From contig JAWNZC010000349.1 of the NCBI GenBank assembly GCA_035771165.1, positions 992,001-1,056,000 of the forward strand: a stretch of 64,000 nt of DNA, written 5' to 3'. How positions within the stretch are numbered: the first letter of the stretch is position 1; every line of letters begins with the position of its first letter. A model generated the notes under the pieces. That model worked only from the letters and a program-made list of their open reading frames with translations. It was not told where the DNA came from and made no database searches. The DNA is from Paragorgia papillata (Eukaryota > Cnidaria > Anthozoa > Scleralcyonacea > Coralliidae). This document shows positions 21,386-33,832 of this stretch, piece by piece. Made by a program: the position numbers and the translations under genes.

Positions 21386-21770
21386 TTCTATACAATTCGT
21401 CGTTCCACACAAAGCTAGGATTGGCGCCAGAATGCTTTAAAGATTGCATTGATCGAATCAGGTACCATAATTCTGTAGACTGAGTTTCTCGTGGCCAAAT
21501 GCACCCCCCTCTCTCTTCTACAGTAAGCTGGTCAGTCCGCTCCTGCATCTAACCAAGTTTTATACACCTACAGTAACCATTACAACAAATGAGCTACCAA
21601 CTGAATTAAAGTACCATGCATAACCCTAAATACGATATTAATGGCAATGACGTCAAAGTTAACGGTGACGTCAAAGTAGGTTTTTGTGTTTCTTTCTAAT
21701 TCCATTTCGTAAAATAAACTGATTGAAGATATTAATGAAAAAGAAAGATAAAATATAGAGTATATACTAT

Positions 21771-22095
21771 ACAAGTTTATACAATACCCTGGTTGCTATG
21801 CGTGTTTTCATTGGTTGTTGGCCATGATCTATTAGAGGACAGACACATGGACACGTCAGATCACGTCAGCTGACTTGCTTTTTTCCTTCTTCATGCCCCA
21901 AAATCCGACAAGAGTTTTGATAAAAACCTTTTAAATTTTTGTATTGTATAAAACAAATAGATTCCCTTTTTTTGTTGTCTGTCAATTATAGATGCACAGA
22001 AGACGTAACAACGTGGTAAGAACATCGGTGACCGCGTCTCGTGTGATGTCTGTGCATCTATAAGTGAACAGACAACAAAAAATGGAATCTATATT
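21771..22095. mobile_element. Repeat family D copy 1
   Basis: tttatacaataccctggttg, gtgttttcattggttgttg, gatctattagaggacagac, then an internal foldback around gatgcacagaagacgt. Closely matches 33388-33750. Just downstream of DPH5. Confidence 0.85.
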
Positions 22096-22330
22096 TTTCC
22101 CACAACAGAACTTTGCATGTGTATGTAAATTATACGTACTTTAACGTAACATTAACGTTTTGGAAATACAAACCTCAATATAACAATAAATAAAAGCTCA
22201 GATCGAAAACATTTTGACCTTCAACTATTCACTTTACATAGAATCCAAATCAGTAATATTGTATTTGGAGTTGTAAACACTTTAAACGATATGACAATGA
22301 ATGACTTTTAACAAATAAAACATAAAGCTC

Positions 22331-22465
22331 CGTGCATATGTACTCTTATAAAGGTTCGTTTGACGCCATTTGAACACGAAAGAAGTTCAGTAGAGGCACG
22401 AGGCGATAGCCTTCTCTCGTGCTCAAGTGACGTCAAACGAACCTTTATAAGAGTACATATGCACA
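22331..22465. repeat. Foldback element
   Basis: gtgcatatgtactcttataa and aggttcgtttgacg are repeated as their complement at 22424-22465. Loop of about 50 bp. Confidence 0.8.
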
Positions 22466-24283
22466 GGAGCAGTATGTTTTATTTGTTTTATAAAATAAGA
22501 AGGGGAAAAAACAAGCTAAAAGTTGGACAGTTTTGAAATTTGGCTGACGTTTCCGACCAGCTTACGCCACGTTACGTCACTCATGATCTTTATACTCTTA
22601 TAAATCACAGAGCCCAGCCAATGAGAGCGTGCGTAGAGGACACCTTATTTTATAAATCACAATGTGCATAATGACAATTTGCAAGTGCATTTTAGTTGTT
22701 TTAACAACTAAAGTAACATATTATTACAAATTATTTGCGCTAACATTTTACTAGAGACTGTCCATACGCATAATAACAGTGAATAACAGTGTATAAAATG
22801 CGATTTGTATGGGTAATATGATTTTTCTCGTGGAATTAATGATTTTACACTACTCGTGATATTTGAAAATTGAACCAAAATTATGCTATTTGTATCAAAC
22901 AAAGAACTCTGTACAAGGTTTAGAAGCTTAGTTTTTGTATCTACTGCGCATGCGCGAGTAGATACATTGATGTCGTCCGTGTAAGGTAAGGTGATTAATG
23001 TAAGTTAACAAAAGAATGCCTTCGGTACTTCATGTAAGTCAATGCTATGCCAGCATGGAGTGAAATCAGTTCAAGGAGCGAGAATATTTATTTCAAGAAT
23101 AGAAGTTTTTACAAGCTTGGTAAATATTTTAAGTCTGAATCGTGGTCAATTTTTAAATTAGCGTTTTTTTTCTCGTTATTATTTTTTTTTTAATTTTTAA
23201 TTTTTAAGTGTACTATAGACGTTGTTGGAATGATGATAAGTTTTATTCAGCGAGGTCATTTATATGGCCAACATGTTTACATGTATTCAGCAGTCTGATC
23301 GAGCTTTGTAAACTGACAAGGTTGCATTGCTGAACAGAAATGAAATTTTCTTCTAAGAAAACAAAACTAGCTTCATGATCAAGCAACAATGTGCAAAACC
23401 TGTACTGGTAGTCCACGAGCGAAATTATTATGCTATTAAATAACATATCGTACAATAGTCAAATGTCAGTGACCGAAACGACAAGTCTTTATATTTATAA
23501 TGGGATAATTAAATTGTATGCTGCAGTTGTCAATGTCATGCAAAAATTTATGACATGATTGCCAAATATTTATATTTGTATTTGCAAATACACAATGACA
23601 GCTGCAGCCTGCAACAGCAACACAAAACTGAAATGATAAATATTTCATTGTTTTCTATAGAACAAATCGTTGCGTCATTTGCGCAAGGATATACGAAACT
23701 TAGACAGGATAAGGTCATGTAATAAACCTTCAAAACACTTTCGAATTGTTTGCAAATCGCCGCTGGGTTTGGCAAGAATATAGAAAGATGACTGATGAGT
23801 CATCGAATATGAAACTTGATCAAAAGTGATATCAGCCCATCAAAATTGTGTGATTGTGTGACTGTGACGCTTTTCGATTTTTTGAAGAATAGGAAATTTA
23901 TCTTTAAACTTTGACTTGGATTAAAAAACTGACAAATATTTCCTGCAAGATACAAAAAATTTCCTGCGAACAACTTTTACAAAATATTTCCTGCCGGACA
24001 TTTTCCAGCACTGTGCTGGTAATCTTCGTTCACAACTTCATTATTTCTAAAGTTTACAGCAGTCATACTTCAGATGCTTGTTATCTGAAACGATTTTCCT
24101 TTACCTACCAACTGGATTGCGTTATTATTTGACAAATTGTTGCAACAAAGTTATTTAAATACTTTAGTCAAATTTTGTGAGTTATTGGTGTACTGTATTA
24201 AAATTTTATTGGCCTACTAAACAATAACCATACTTTATTACCATAGGTTTTAAATAGTACCATAGCTTTAATAGTCAAGCTAT
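22466..24283. other. No gene supported
   Basis: AT-rich, short random frames only; none has splice-consistent or recognisable coding content. Confidence 0.5.
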
Positions 24284-24480
24284 TATCACACTGCCTCTCA
24301 CCACGACGACCTAAGTGAAGCCCAATTTGATTGAGTTAATACTTGAATGGGTGACCATGCACATATCTGCATGGGCTTGGGACTCATGCTTCTGTGCCGG
24401 ATATGAGTAGAGTTGTTAGTGCTCAACCTCCTGTGCTTTGCTGGCTTTACTCTGAGTTCCTTTCTTAAGGTAAAAACACA
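24284..24480 (+). mobile_element. 5S-rRNA-derived SINE copy 1 (diverged)
   Basis: cactgcctctcaccacgacg, gaagcccaatttgattgag, then ttaatacttgaatgggtgac. These follow the 3' half of 5S rRNA, including the internal-promoter box C (ttagtacttggatgggtgac in the less diverged copy at 35107). A shared body follows (gagtagagttg, ctcctgtgctt). Confidence 0.72.
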
Positions 24481-25311
24481 GCATGGCTAGCATCGACAAA
24501 AATCTTGTTCAGCTTTGAATACAGGTCACTACAAGTACATACAGTAATTACAACATTGTTTTTACCATAGTAGCTATAGGCATGATTGAACGCAGTAGAT
24601 ACATGCATGTCTGGACATGCCTATTTTTGCATTTGTTGGCATTATTGAGCAGTAAAACGTGTTATTTTGCAGTTTTTTTACTCTGCTCGGTAATCGATAA
24701 ACTTGCCTACAACAGAAAACTCGTAAAAATACAACAAAAACAGTCAATATCTTAATTATGAAACACTTGATGTACCTTTGAGAGTAAAATATGTCTTTAC
24801 AAAGCCTTGAAGTATGTTAGTTGACGATTTCGAACTGTATTTGCTTGTATTTCTTTCTGTTTCCTATATAGGGGTATTGTTTTACGGCTTTTCCGACTAC
24901 CCGGTCCCCCGGTTAACGCTCACTACTCTTAAGCCCGTAAAGAGTACTGGACAGGGAGTAGTAAGATGGCGGATCTGGCTTCAAAATTTTGACTACTGGA
25001 CAGAAGGATAGCGCTATCCACAACATTGCTGCGCACGAAAAGATTAAGCGCCCGCAATCGAACAAGCGCACGCCCAAGAACTGCAATTTAAAAATAGACG
25101 CCCACTTTTGAACACTATGTTTCGAATAAGCACTACATGCCCTTAATATTTTAGTAATTTCCCAAGCAGCCAGACGTAGCTGCGCGTGTTCGTGATAAAA
25201 GAGAGATTGGCTTTTCGCCCCTTGACACATACAGCATCGACTGCCATTGCTCCGCAATATACCATTTCTACGATGACGTGTGGTGGCGTTGGGTGCATGA
25301 CTACAACCACC

Positions 25312-25371
25312 AGAATGCTTTGCCAGTATCTTAGTGTTAATAAATATAGCAAACTGGCAAAGCATTCTGAT
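25312..25371. repeat. 17-bp inverted repeat
   Basis: cagaatgctttgccagt and its exact complement, separated by 26 bp; stable stem-loop potential. Confidence 0.85.
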
Positions 25372-25781
25372 AAAAATTAGATATGCGTCCACCTTCCAAT
25401 AAGCGCGCACTTTCAAGGTCGCAAAAGTATAAATATATAATTATGCGAATTTTTACCGTATCCCAAAAAATAAAAAAAGTGCGATTCGGCTGAATCGTGT
25501 CGTGGAAAGTGGAAACACATTTTTTGGCGCTAGATACATATGAAATTTCATGGATGCATGTGAAATTTTTAAACCAGTTAATCATGTATCATTGGAGTAA
25601 AAACAAGCAAACATATATAAGAACAATGTACATTTTAATCACGTTTATAATATCTTTCTTTTTACACAGTGGTAATTCATCCATCTATTTATCTATCTAG
25701 TTATTTTACTGTATATTTTACTGCAAAAAGTAAATGTTAACATTTTTTGCATCGTGCATATATCTGTTAAAACGTCTTTAT

Positions 25782-26070
25782 TTAGTGTACTAGCTCATGA
25801 GCAACACATCCGACTGCTACCTTAAGGGTGACTTTTTTATAGCTTGACAGGTTAAGAACTGTTATCCACCGTTCCAGGGGTTTGCAAACGAGTCCTTGAG
25901 CGATTTTTCTATTTTGTGTTTGAGGGCAGCTGTATACCCTTACTTCGTTAGGAACATATTTATCATTTTTTGATGCCTTTTTATCAAGCGTGGCCACGGG
26001 AACGTTCTTGGATTCTTCTTCGCAAACATGTGTATATGTGACTGCTCGCTTCAATTCTGTGTCCAGATAA
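25782..26070 (-). CDS. Secreted-protein gene, terminal cysteine-bearing exon
   Basis: Acceptor cttttag. Encodes YLDTELKRAVTYTHVCEEE to VAVGCVAHELVH and then TAA at 25784-25782. The mature part is basic and has four cysteines. Confidence 0.68.
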
Positions 26071-27599
26071 CTAAAAAGTAAAAAATAGCATATTATTTTC
26101 TGAAAATGGTCAATACATTAACAATTGAAAAGAGATTAGGTTCTTCTTTTTATAAGCACCGTCGAAGTTAACAATTTTTGATGGAGTTAACAATTAAGAC
26201 AAAATACTGAATTAAGTGTTACAGGTAATACAAGATTTGCATTGTACGTTTCAAGAAACGAATATGATAATATAGTAACTAGGTTTTACTCGAACATCAC
26301 GCGTGATTGCTACGTTTAAAAGTATAATAGATTTAGATTAATTTTCAATTTCTGCAGAGTTCATTTCTCAATTTGTGTCTTTTGTTTAAATTGAAGTAGC
26401 GAGAGAGCGTAACTTGCTAACATACGAGATCACATTGCCACGATTTCCTATTGGAATTGAAAAAGCGATTCTGCATGCATGGCCATGCATATGCATTATG
26501 CCGGTCCATGCATCTGCCAGTTTCCTCAATTAAATCTTTTGTATTCAAAGACGCCAGTACTGGAGTGAGCTTCTTCAGCATTGTGGTAGGAGGAGTGGGC
26601 GAACATGCATTAAAGGGAAAAAAGGCTGTTATATTATATTAATATACTGTCAAATGCTATATACAGGCTGGGGAACAGCGATGAATAAAGGTATAAATGA
26701 CTGGATATGGTCTAGCTCGATGCGTTAAGGCTTTGAACAGCTCTTAAAATGAACTCTTTCTATCAGAAAAAAATAAAGTTTAGCGAACTTCGATGTAGAT
26801 CAGTGTGTCATTGGCGAGAGTGTGCTCCCTGCTGCATATTTATTACTACACATAGTTAGGAAATTAATTACTGCAACTTACTCTGAACTGTCAGCTTGTT
26901 CGCGATATTCGTTTAAATCGAACCTACAAAATACACACAAAATTGAGCAGTTATTAGCGTAGACCATGCACGCATGTGTTCATATATTAAATAACTGTGG
27001 TTAGTTTTAGACCCATTTACACTAGAGCAAAAGTATCTGGATTCACATTGTTTTTTATTCCCATGAGGATGAAAAACAATGCAAATCCGGATACTTTTGC
27101 TCTAGTGTAAACGGGGCCTTAGACAGTGTATAATAAAATGTATAATTACATGTCACTTGCTGTATTTTTTATCACAGATTGTTTTGGTAGTTTTCATACT
27201 ATTGGTTTGACAATGACCTTGGAGTCAAATCGAAATTATACGTTTATATTTTTGTAATTTAGATCTTGGATTTTACAAGACTTTTTTTTTTAATTTGTTT
27301 TCTCTATAAACAGAAGTCAATGATGAATTTTTTAGACTTTTAGCTTTCGTATTTTCAAATACACAAGGGAACGTTTATGACTTAGTGTAGAGTGTTGCGT
27401 GGTTATGCAGTGTTTTAGGTAGAGCCGATGTACAGTTAAAACTTGCGTTATTCTCTCTAGGGATGGATGCATGTCAAATTGTCAATATATCTGTACATAT
27501 AACATAAATTGTTAAAATTTTAATGATTTCTTACTTTCGTTCCCATGGCAGTGCTTCAATGTTACCAATAAAGGACCACACGACAATTATCAGAAAAAT
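25782..27599 (-). CDS. Small secreted cystine-knot-like protein (Spatzle/IL-17-like candidate), 5'-partial
   Basis: Three in-phase exons (27599-27535, 26923-26882, 26070-25782) give 131 residues plus stop. The first is a signal-peptide-like hydrophobic stretch (IFLIIVVWSFIG) followed by a likely cleavage site near NIEA-LPW. The second is a short acidic linker. The third carries four cysteines with the order VYSCPQTQNR, LVCKPLERWITVLN, then YKKVTLKVAVGCVAHE. W-x3-LN...Y...V...GC resembles the Spatzle knot; C-P...V-L...VAVGC-V resembles the IL-17 C-terminus. Both are secreted cystine-knot ligands, and the choice is my inference. No initiator-Met exon was found within 2 kb upstream; an in-frame stop just before the first acceptor shows that one is needed. 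The gene may be a pseudogene, but splice signals are good. Confidence 0.65.
26451..26880. other. Intron of the secreted-protein gene
   Basis: No element or coding sequence recognised between its terminal and linker exons, apart from tgcatg-rich patches. Confidence 0.5.
26882..26923 (-). CDS. Secreted-protein gene, linker exon
   Basis: 42 nt, acceptor attttgtag, donor gtaagt. Encodes FDLNEYREQADSS with split codons at both edges that match the neighbours. Confidence 0.6.
27009..27118. mobile_element. 110-bp near-perfect foldback MITE
   Basis: acccatttacactagagcaa aagtatc and ttgcattg arms mirror tttgctctagtgtaaacggg. Arms about 48 bp, tiny loop. It sits in an intron of the secreted-protein gene. 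Confidence 0.88.
27535..27599 (-). CDS. Secreted-protein gene, signal-peptide-like exon
   Basis: Acceptor gttttatttag, donor gtaaga. Only one of the three frames is open: IFLIIVVWSFIGNIEALPWER plus a split Lys codon. Confidence 0.6.
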
Positions 27600-28207
27600 C
27601 TAAATAAAACAAAGCATATTCACGTTGAAACTCAAATCTCTAACTCTCGCCTGAATTGCATCGGCGCATGCATGCACGAATCTGTTCATCAGACTGAAAA
27701 AGAAACAACCAAAAAACCCAGATGGAGGTCTCTGTTATATGTTAAGTTATGTGGCGTTTATCGTGGTTTCGTTAGGATTTAGTATAGATTCATGTATGCA
27801 GAAAACCGGCTTTTGCTTATAACCGTTGATAGTTATGTTGGCGGATTTATATGTAATGCTCCTCGACTATAGTTAACACGAGGAGAGCATTTTCTCATAA
27901 TTGCACGTGGCAAATTTCTTTTTCTGTAATGAAACAAATAATTTGCTTAACTCGTTAATCGGTAAGATAAAAATTGAAAATGAATACTACGAATGTAAAC
28001 GTTGATTGATATTTGATTTGGGAAGATAAACAAAACCGTTACCTATTGACGGTTTTTAAATTATAATTTTTTCTTGTTATTCAAAACATAAACGTTGATG
28101 ATCACCAAAGGGCTTCCGCAGCAGGTGAAACATGATTAATCTGTCGAAGGCATGCACAAATTGACGATCCAAGACACGTTCTAATAAGAGAACTCTGCAT
28201 TTCTTTT

Positions 28208-28212
28208 TTAGC

Positions 28213-28243
<31 letters not shown>
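28208..28243. repeat. (AT)n microsatellite
   Basis: About 35 bp of alternating a/t. Confidence 0.95.
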
Positions 28244-28246
<3 letters not shown>

Positions 28247-29362
28247 TGTCGAATTCTGTTCACACAAACCAAACTTTGCCACAACATGTTGAAAACTTAC
28301 TCAGATGGCGGGACTATTTTAAAACCTTATGGTAATCGTGTGGTTCAGTTACAAACTTTCTTGATGAACATTTAGAGAACATGTGTGACATTAATCCGTG
28401 CGATTATACCTATAATAAATACTAATCCAATGTAACAGTTTAGTTTCTTTGTAAGAGTTCCTATAGGTATACCTTAAAGCAAGATATAAAAAAATACGCG
28501 CATTTCTTCACGATTATTGCATTGCTACTGTATAGCCTGAGAACTGACGCGAACTATGAAAATTTCGTTGCAATTTAACTAATTATTCTAAAGCAGATAT
28601 ACGCATATGCTATTTGCTTCGTTTTGCTACGTTCGTTGTAAAAATATATGAAAAGAAGGGTAAACGGTTTGTCAGTTGTGTTGAGTCGCAACAATTTTGT
28701 GATAAATGTGAACACTTAATTGTTGAGTTTATACATACGTATATGCACGGTACACTATATTTGAAGGACATTTATCTGCCTCAGATTATATACATGGTAT
28801 ATATAGGACTGGTTTCAAAAACTGCGCTTACCTTGGAAATATACATTCTTCAAAAAGGAGAGATGACTTTTTGGGGATCTTTTCTATCAGCTGGAACTCA
28901 CAGTTTGTAGATATGATCTTCTGTCACTGGCGCGATCTTTATATATCTTAGCTTCGACACTTAATATAGGCGTTAAGAGGGGGTGCAGCTGCTATTAATG
29001 CACGCAGTCAGGCATGATTCCTTAAACTGAAGATCCTTAAAAGGGGGAAGCTATATGGAGAGGCACTAGATATATGACATGTATATAAAGTGCACCGTGA
29101 TTATTAATGTTGAGTACTTTGTATAAAACGTCAAGTCAAACAATTCAAATAATATACGTGGCACTTATTTGACACGACCTATTGTTATTAAACAACTTTC
29201 ATTAGTCAAGTGTAATTGACCCCCACGCTTATGCAGTGAAAATAAAGAAACTGCTAGGCCTCTAACATAAATGGCGGTGCTTTCTTTCTCAATTTCGTTT
29301 ATATACTTCCTGTGTTGCCCACGAAAAAATACTGAAATAGCATTCATTGCTTTAATTACTCA

Positions 29363-29569
29363 ATGTTGTGTATAAGCGTATATCGACCGGAAGTTGATAA
29401 CCGGTGGGCTGGGAAACCGTTATTTGTCATGTGGGCTTGGAAGGGGAGACACTATAATGAAGTTGGCGTTGTTACCAACACGTCCTGTAGACGTGATGGA
29501 GACAAGGAAATGTTTTCTTTTTACGTGCGACATTTAAAAAACCCAAAATTTAGGTATTATGTATGACTT
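29363..29569 (+). other. Short open frame of unknown nature
   Basis: 68 codons (VYRPEVDNRWAGKPLFVMWA, RHYNEVGVVTN). Composition is more protein-like than neighbouring random frames, but no family, splice partner or repeat was recognised. It may be an exon or a fossil of a mobile element. Confidence 0.2.
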
Positions 29570-29619
29570 TGGTTGTTCTCATTAAGTATTTTTCATATTG
29601 CTTTGGTTGTTAAACGCGG

Positions 29620-30355
29620 CTTACATAGGACGCGGCTTAAATAGGACACGCTTTACATACGCGAAACACTCGTATAAAAGGTACAAAGACATATGTTCGC
29701 GTCTTGCACAAGTCGCGCGGCTTGTTCAAAAACGCCGTATAGGTCTTCGTTAAGGTTTGCAAGGTTGTGGTAAAGCGCTCTCAATTCGTCAGAAGTTATG
29801 CCACAAAAATAAAATATATATCGTTAGAAAGCTATTAATTTGTAGAATACAATGTTGTGTTTGATTTTGCGATAACCACAAACCAATAATAGTTGTGAAT
29901 TTTTAAATTATAACCAGAGGGCTTCATGTCACTCGGGGCGACTCAAGTAAAAAGCGTTTTATTTTGTTCAAAATGTTTTTTTCCAGCAAAACGGTGTCAG
30001 CGTTTTTTGATAATTCGCTGACAATTGGAATTGGAAATTTATCTCTGAATCGAACTGCAAAAATTGTTTTTGAACAAAATGAAACGCTTTTTTCTTAAGT
30101 CGCCCCGAGTGAAGCCGTCTGGTTTTAATTTAAAAATTCGCAACTATTATTGGCTTGTGTTTATCGCAAAACCAAATACAACATTGTATTCTTCAAATTA
30201 ATAGCTTTCTAACGATATCTATTTTATTTTTGTAGCATAAATTCTGACGAATTGAGAGCGCTTTACCAGCGAAATGAGTCTGCAAACCTCAATGAAGACT
30301 TATGTAAGCCGCATCTTATGTAAGCGGCGTCTTATCGCGACTCTCGTATAAACGG
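29620..30355. mobile_element. Large foldback element (~700 bp)
   Basis: Left arm about 29733-29985 and right arm about 30055-30310 are inverted copies: taaagcgctctcaattcgtc, gaagttatg, agaaagctattaattt, caatgttgtgtttg, gtcactcggggcgac against their complements. The outermost parts carry cggcttacatagga / cttatgtaagcggc. No ORF. Confidence 0.85.
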
Positions 30356-30689
30356 CCCTATTAAGTATTTGTACTGGCTTGAATTTGTTAATCATTTTTT
30401 TGATATGAATATAGATATCGTTACAAGACTAGAAATTTAGATACTATCACTTGTTCTCATTAAGTATTTTCACTAACTTTGAATTCTGATTACTGATATA
30501 TGAATGTATATATCTATCTGTAATTTATTATTGAGTCGGTTTTCTTTGTTCTTTCTAGGGCTTTATATCGCATAAAGCCCTTGAATAATAATTAGAAACG
30601 AAATGAAGAAAAAAACAAGGAAAATCTTTGTCCAAGGTGGAATAAAAAGACAAAACTTTGTTGGAAAACCTCCTCAATAATAAATTAAG

Positions 30690-30800
30690 TCAGATAAATC
30701 CCTCGAACGTCGGGATGTATGCGATATAAAGCCCTCGGACGCAGCGTCCTCGGGTCTTTATATAGCAGGCATCCCTCGTTCTCGGGATTTATCTATTACT
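30690..30800. repeat. Foldback with tataaagccctcg
   Basis: gataaatccctcgaacg and gatgtatgcgatataaagcc pair with cgtcctcgggtctttatata and gcatccctcgttctcggga, an imperfect palindrome. Related ctttatatcgcataaagccc is at 30551-30572. Confidence 0.6.
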
Positions 30801-31152
30801 TGTCGGCGCACAGACATAGCGAACGTCACGACGACGACCCAAGTACGATAGTATTTTTCAACCAAAACAAAGCGTTGAATAATTTTCAGTCCCAAGAGTA
30901 ATCACAACACTGTCCTCGTTGCGCATACTACGTCAACTGATTTCAAGACAACGTTGTGGCGAGGAACAGCAAAAGCTGTCAGTTTACTTTAGGCGTTAAT
31001 CTATTGTACGCCATGCATGTTGTCGAAGCTATGGCTGCTTTTTAAAGGTCTTACAAAATACATAAAACATACAATATACGATGTCCTGATCCATGGTTTC
31101 TTTTAAATGCAGTAACTTATTTGCCGTCGTCGTCCTAACGTGCTTAAGGTCC

Positions 31153-31519
31153 CTAATAGCGACCTTAAGATGCTAGGACGACGGTTAAAGCAATTCAAAT
31201 TTTAGCATTAAAAAGAAGTCCCGGTTAACTGACTACTGTATTCAATACTTGAAGCTTGTTTTATAATTTTCAAAGTGTTAAAATTAACGGTTGCAGTGTC
31301 TGTGTTAAGGCAATCTCAGACACAGTTCTCATCACCCCACGAGTCAACGTCGTCCTGAAGACGTGAAAATGCTCTGAGTGGCGTTGTATACAGAGCGAGG
31401 ACGGTGTTCAGATTACTCTTGGGACTAGAAATTATTCATCTTTGTTTTGCAAGAAGAATGCTTTTGTTTGAAGGACGTCGTCCTCGAAGTTGCCGTCGTA
31501 GATCTTAAGGTCCCTAATA
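31153..31519. mobile_element. MITE family E copy 1
   Basis: About 365 bp bounded by agcgaccttaagatgctagg acgacgg and cgtcgtagatcttaaggtcc. Contains ccacgagtcaacgtcgtcct and cttgggactagaaattattc. Two more copies are at 59178-59545 and 59754-60125. Confidence 0.85.
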
Positions 31520-32882
31520 ACAGACTGAGACGCGCTTTCACTCTGCATTATGGTGACTGATAATTACAATTAAAAGGCATTTGATAAAACAGGAAGCCAA
31601 TCGTGTTATCCATAATCGGGAAACAAGCCAAAAATCGGGAATGTCATTCTTGAACTTGCTATTATATTTAAGAAACGACAGAATATAGACAGATGGTGGA
31701 AATATTTCAACTCTATTTCTTGCGATTGTTGATAAAATCTTTTGCTACTTAGAAATATCAGGTTATCAATCTATTATAAATGACTATTTAACATATCACT
31801 CTAACGACTTGAAAACTGTGAATACACGATGTTAATTTTGACAGGTGCATGCATGCATGCATGCATACATGTAGAATAGAACATTGCAGAAAACTCTTCG
31901 TATAATTACATGTTAGATCAAAGATATCAGTATAGGATTCTAATATGTTTCTAGCACTTTTTTGCATTTTGTTTTGTTAACTGTTTCACCGCCATATTCC
32001 TTCTTTCGACGAGTAAAATAACCTTGGCGTTAGCCAGAGTAAAATAATAAATGTCGACTAACTTTGGCAGTGATAGTATCACAATTGTGCATTGTATAAA
32101 GTTTTGGCATTTTTGAGGTCGTTCCATTCATGTTGGCCCCAAAGCAATATTTTTTCGAATTTGTGGGTTTCCTGCCTGAGAAATATTTTGCTCATTCCTA
32201 TTATCCTAGAGGTTACTGCCTTACTTTGTCTTACCACACCGAAATCTTTCAAATCCGTCCACTTAAATTTGGTATACATATCCGCTATAGACATGTTGGA
32301 GACAATTTAAAGAACTGTTTATTCTATAAGCGAATTTTTTGCACAATGACCACAATTATTTGTATTAACGCATTGGTTGGGTTAATATTTTTTCCTGCTT
32401 GAATTTGTTGATTATTTTGTGATATGTATACAGCACAGATCTGCATCACATACATCAAAGTTCATACATTGTTCAGCATGCATTCTTGGCGTGAAAATAG
32501 ACGTTTTACATCACCATACGTCATACATCCGCCTTACATTTATATTGTTAACAAAAGGGAGCCTTCTAGTTTTGTTTGGGTGTGATATATTCTGATGTTT
32601 GATGTATATTTAGTGAGAAAGTCAAAGGAAAAACTGTCAGCTGCATGGAGAATCTGTAATTAAAGTGTAAAATGGTTGACATGCAAAAAATCCGCAGCGT
32701 TCACAGTCATCCTCATATTTCACAGTTAAGAGAAAATTTCTACAATCCAATGATGATGATAATAATAATATAAATGAGAGGGCGCCCAGCTGACTGCATA
32801 TACTTCCACCAGCGGGTTATTAGAGATATTTAAAACGAAAACGACCCATCCCGCTAACCGCACTAGCTCACGAGACTTACGC

Positions 32883-32988
32883 ATGAATGAATGAATGAAT
32901 GAATGAATGAATGAATGAATGAATGAATGAATGAATGAATGAATGAATGAATGAATGAATGAATGAATGAATGAATGAATGAATGAAG
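32883..32988. repeat. (GAAT)n microsatellite
   Basis: About 26 uninterrupted gaat/atga units. Produces spurious HSFI-repeat frames on the minus strand. Confidence 0.97.
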
Positions 32989-33341
32989 TGCTTGATTGAA
33001 TGCACTCGTACCAAAATTATGCAAAGACGTTTGTATAAAATAAGGATAATGGTGCAATCAAGCATTTCTTCTACCAGATGTTTATGAAATATTCAACCAA
33101 AATTTAATGGATTGGTCGTTGGTCTATGGCCAACCCTTCTACAAACTTTCGTGAAAATCGGTGCAATACTTTTTGAGATATCCTAGCGACGGACAGAAAG
33201 ACAAACAAACAAACAAACAGACAGAAAAGGGTAAAAACAATAACCTCTCGGCGGAGGTAATGAGTAAAACTGCAATAACGATTTAGACTAGTCAATATGA
33301 TAGCTTTTTATTTGGATTCATTTTAGCGTTTAATCTATTTT

Positions 33342-33832
33342 TGACGGGTTATTTTGTAAAGGAAATTTTTTTCGGTGTTTCTATAGAGTTTTATACAATA
33401 CCCTGGTTGCTATGCGTGTTTTCATTGGTTGTTGCCCATGATCTATTAGAGGACAGACGCATGGTCACGTCAGATCACGTCAGCTGGCTTGCTTTTTTCG
33501 TTTTTCATGCCCCAAAATCCGGCAAGAGTTTCGACAAAAACCTTTTAAACTTTTATTGTATAAAACAAATAGATTCCATTTTTTTGTTGTCTGTTCAGTT
33601 ATAGATGCACAGAAGACGTCACAACGTGGTAAGAACATCAGTGACCCACTCGACTGCGTCTCGTGGGCCACTTTTTTGTTCTTACCACGTTGTGACGTCA
33701 TCTGTGCATCTATAACTGAACAGACAACGGCAAAATGGAATCTATTTGTTAAATAGAAACACTCACTGTAATTTCTCGTTCTCCCAAACTTCCCCTCGTG
33801 TTTCTATAACTCTATACTGAACACGGGTTAAC
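33342..33832. mobile_element. Repeat family D copy 2 inside a foldback element
   Basis: The outer ends (ttttcggtgtttctatagag and cctcgtgtttctataactct) match the 10649-10801 foldback. The inner part, 33388-33750, is family D and carries a long palindrome (33567-33748: agatgcacagaagacgtcac and its complement). Confidence 0.8.

Noticed and set aside
22708..23775. Short minus-strand frames of 60-75 codons
   Set aside because: Expected by chance in AT-rich DNA; no splice-consistent chain found.
24284..24410. Functional 5S rRNA gene
   Set aside because: Only the 3' half resembles 5S rRNA, with many changes and a foreign body attached; a 5S-derived SINE fits better.
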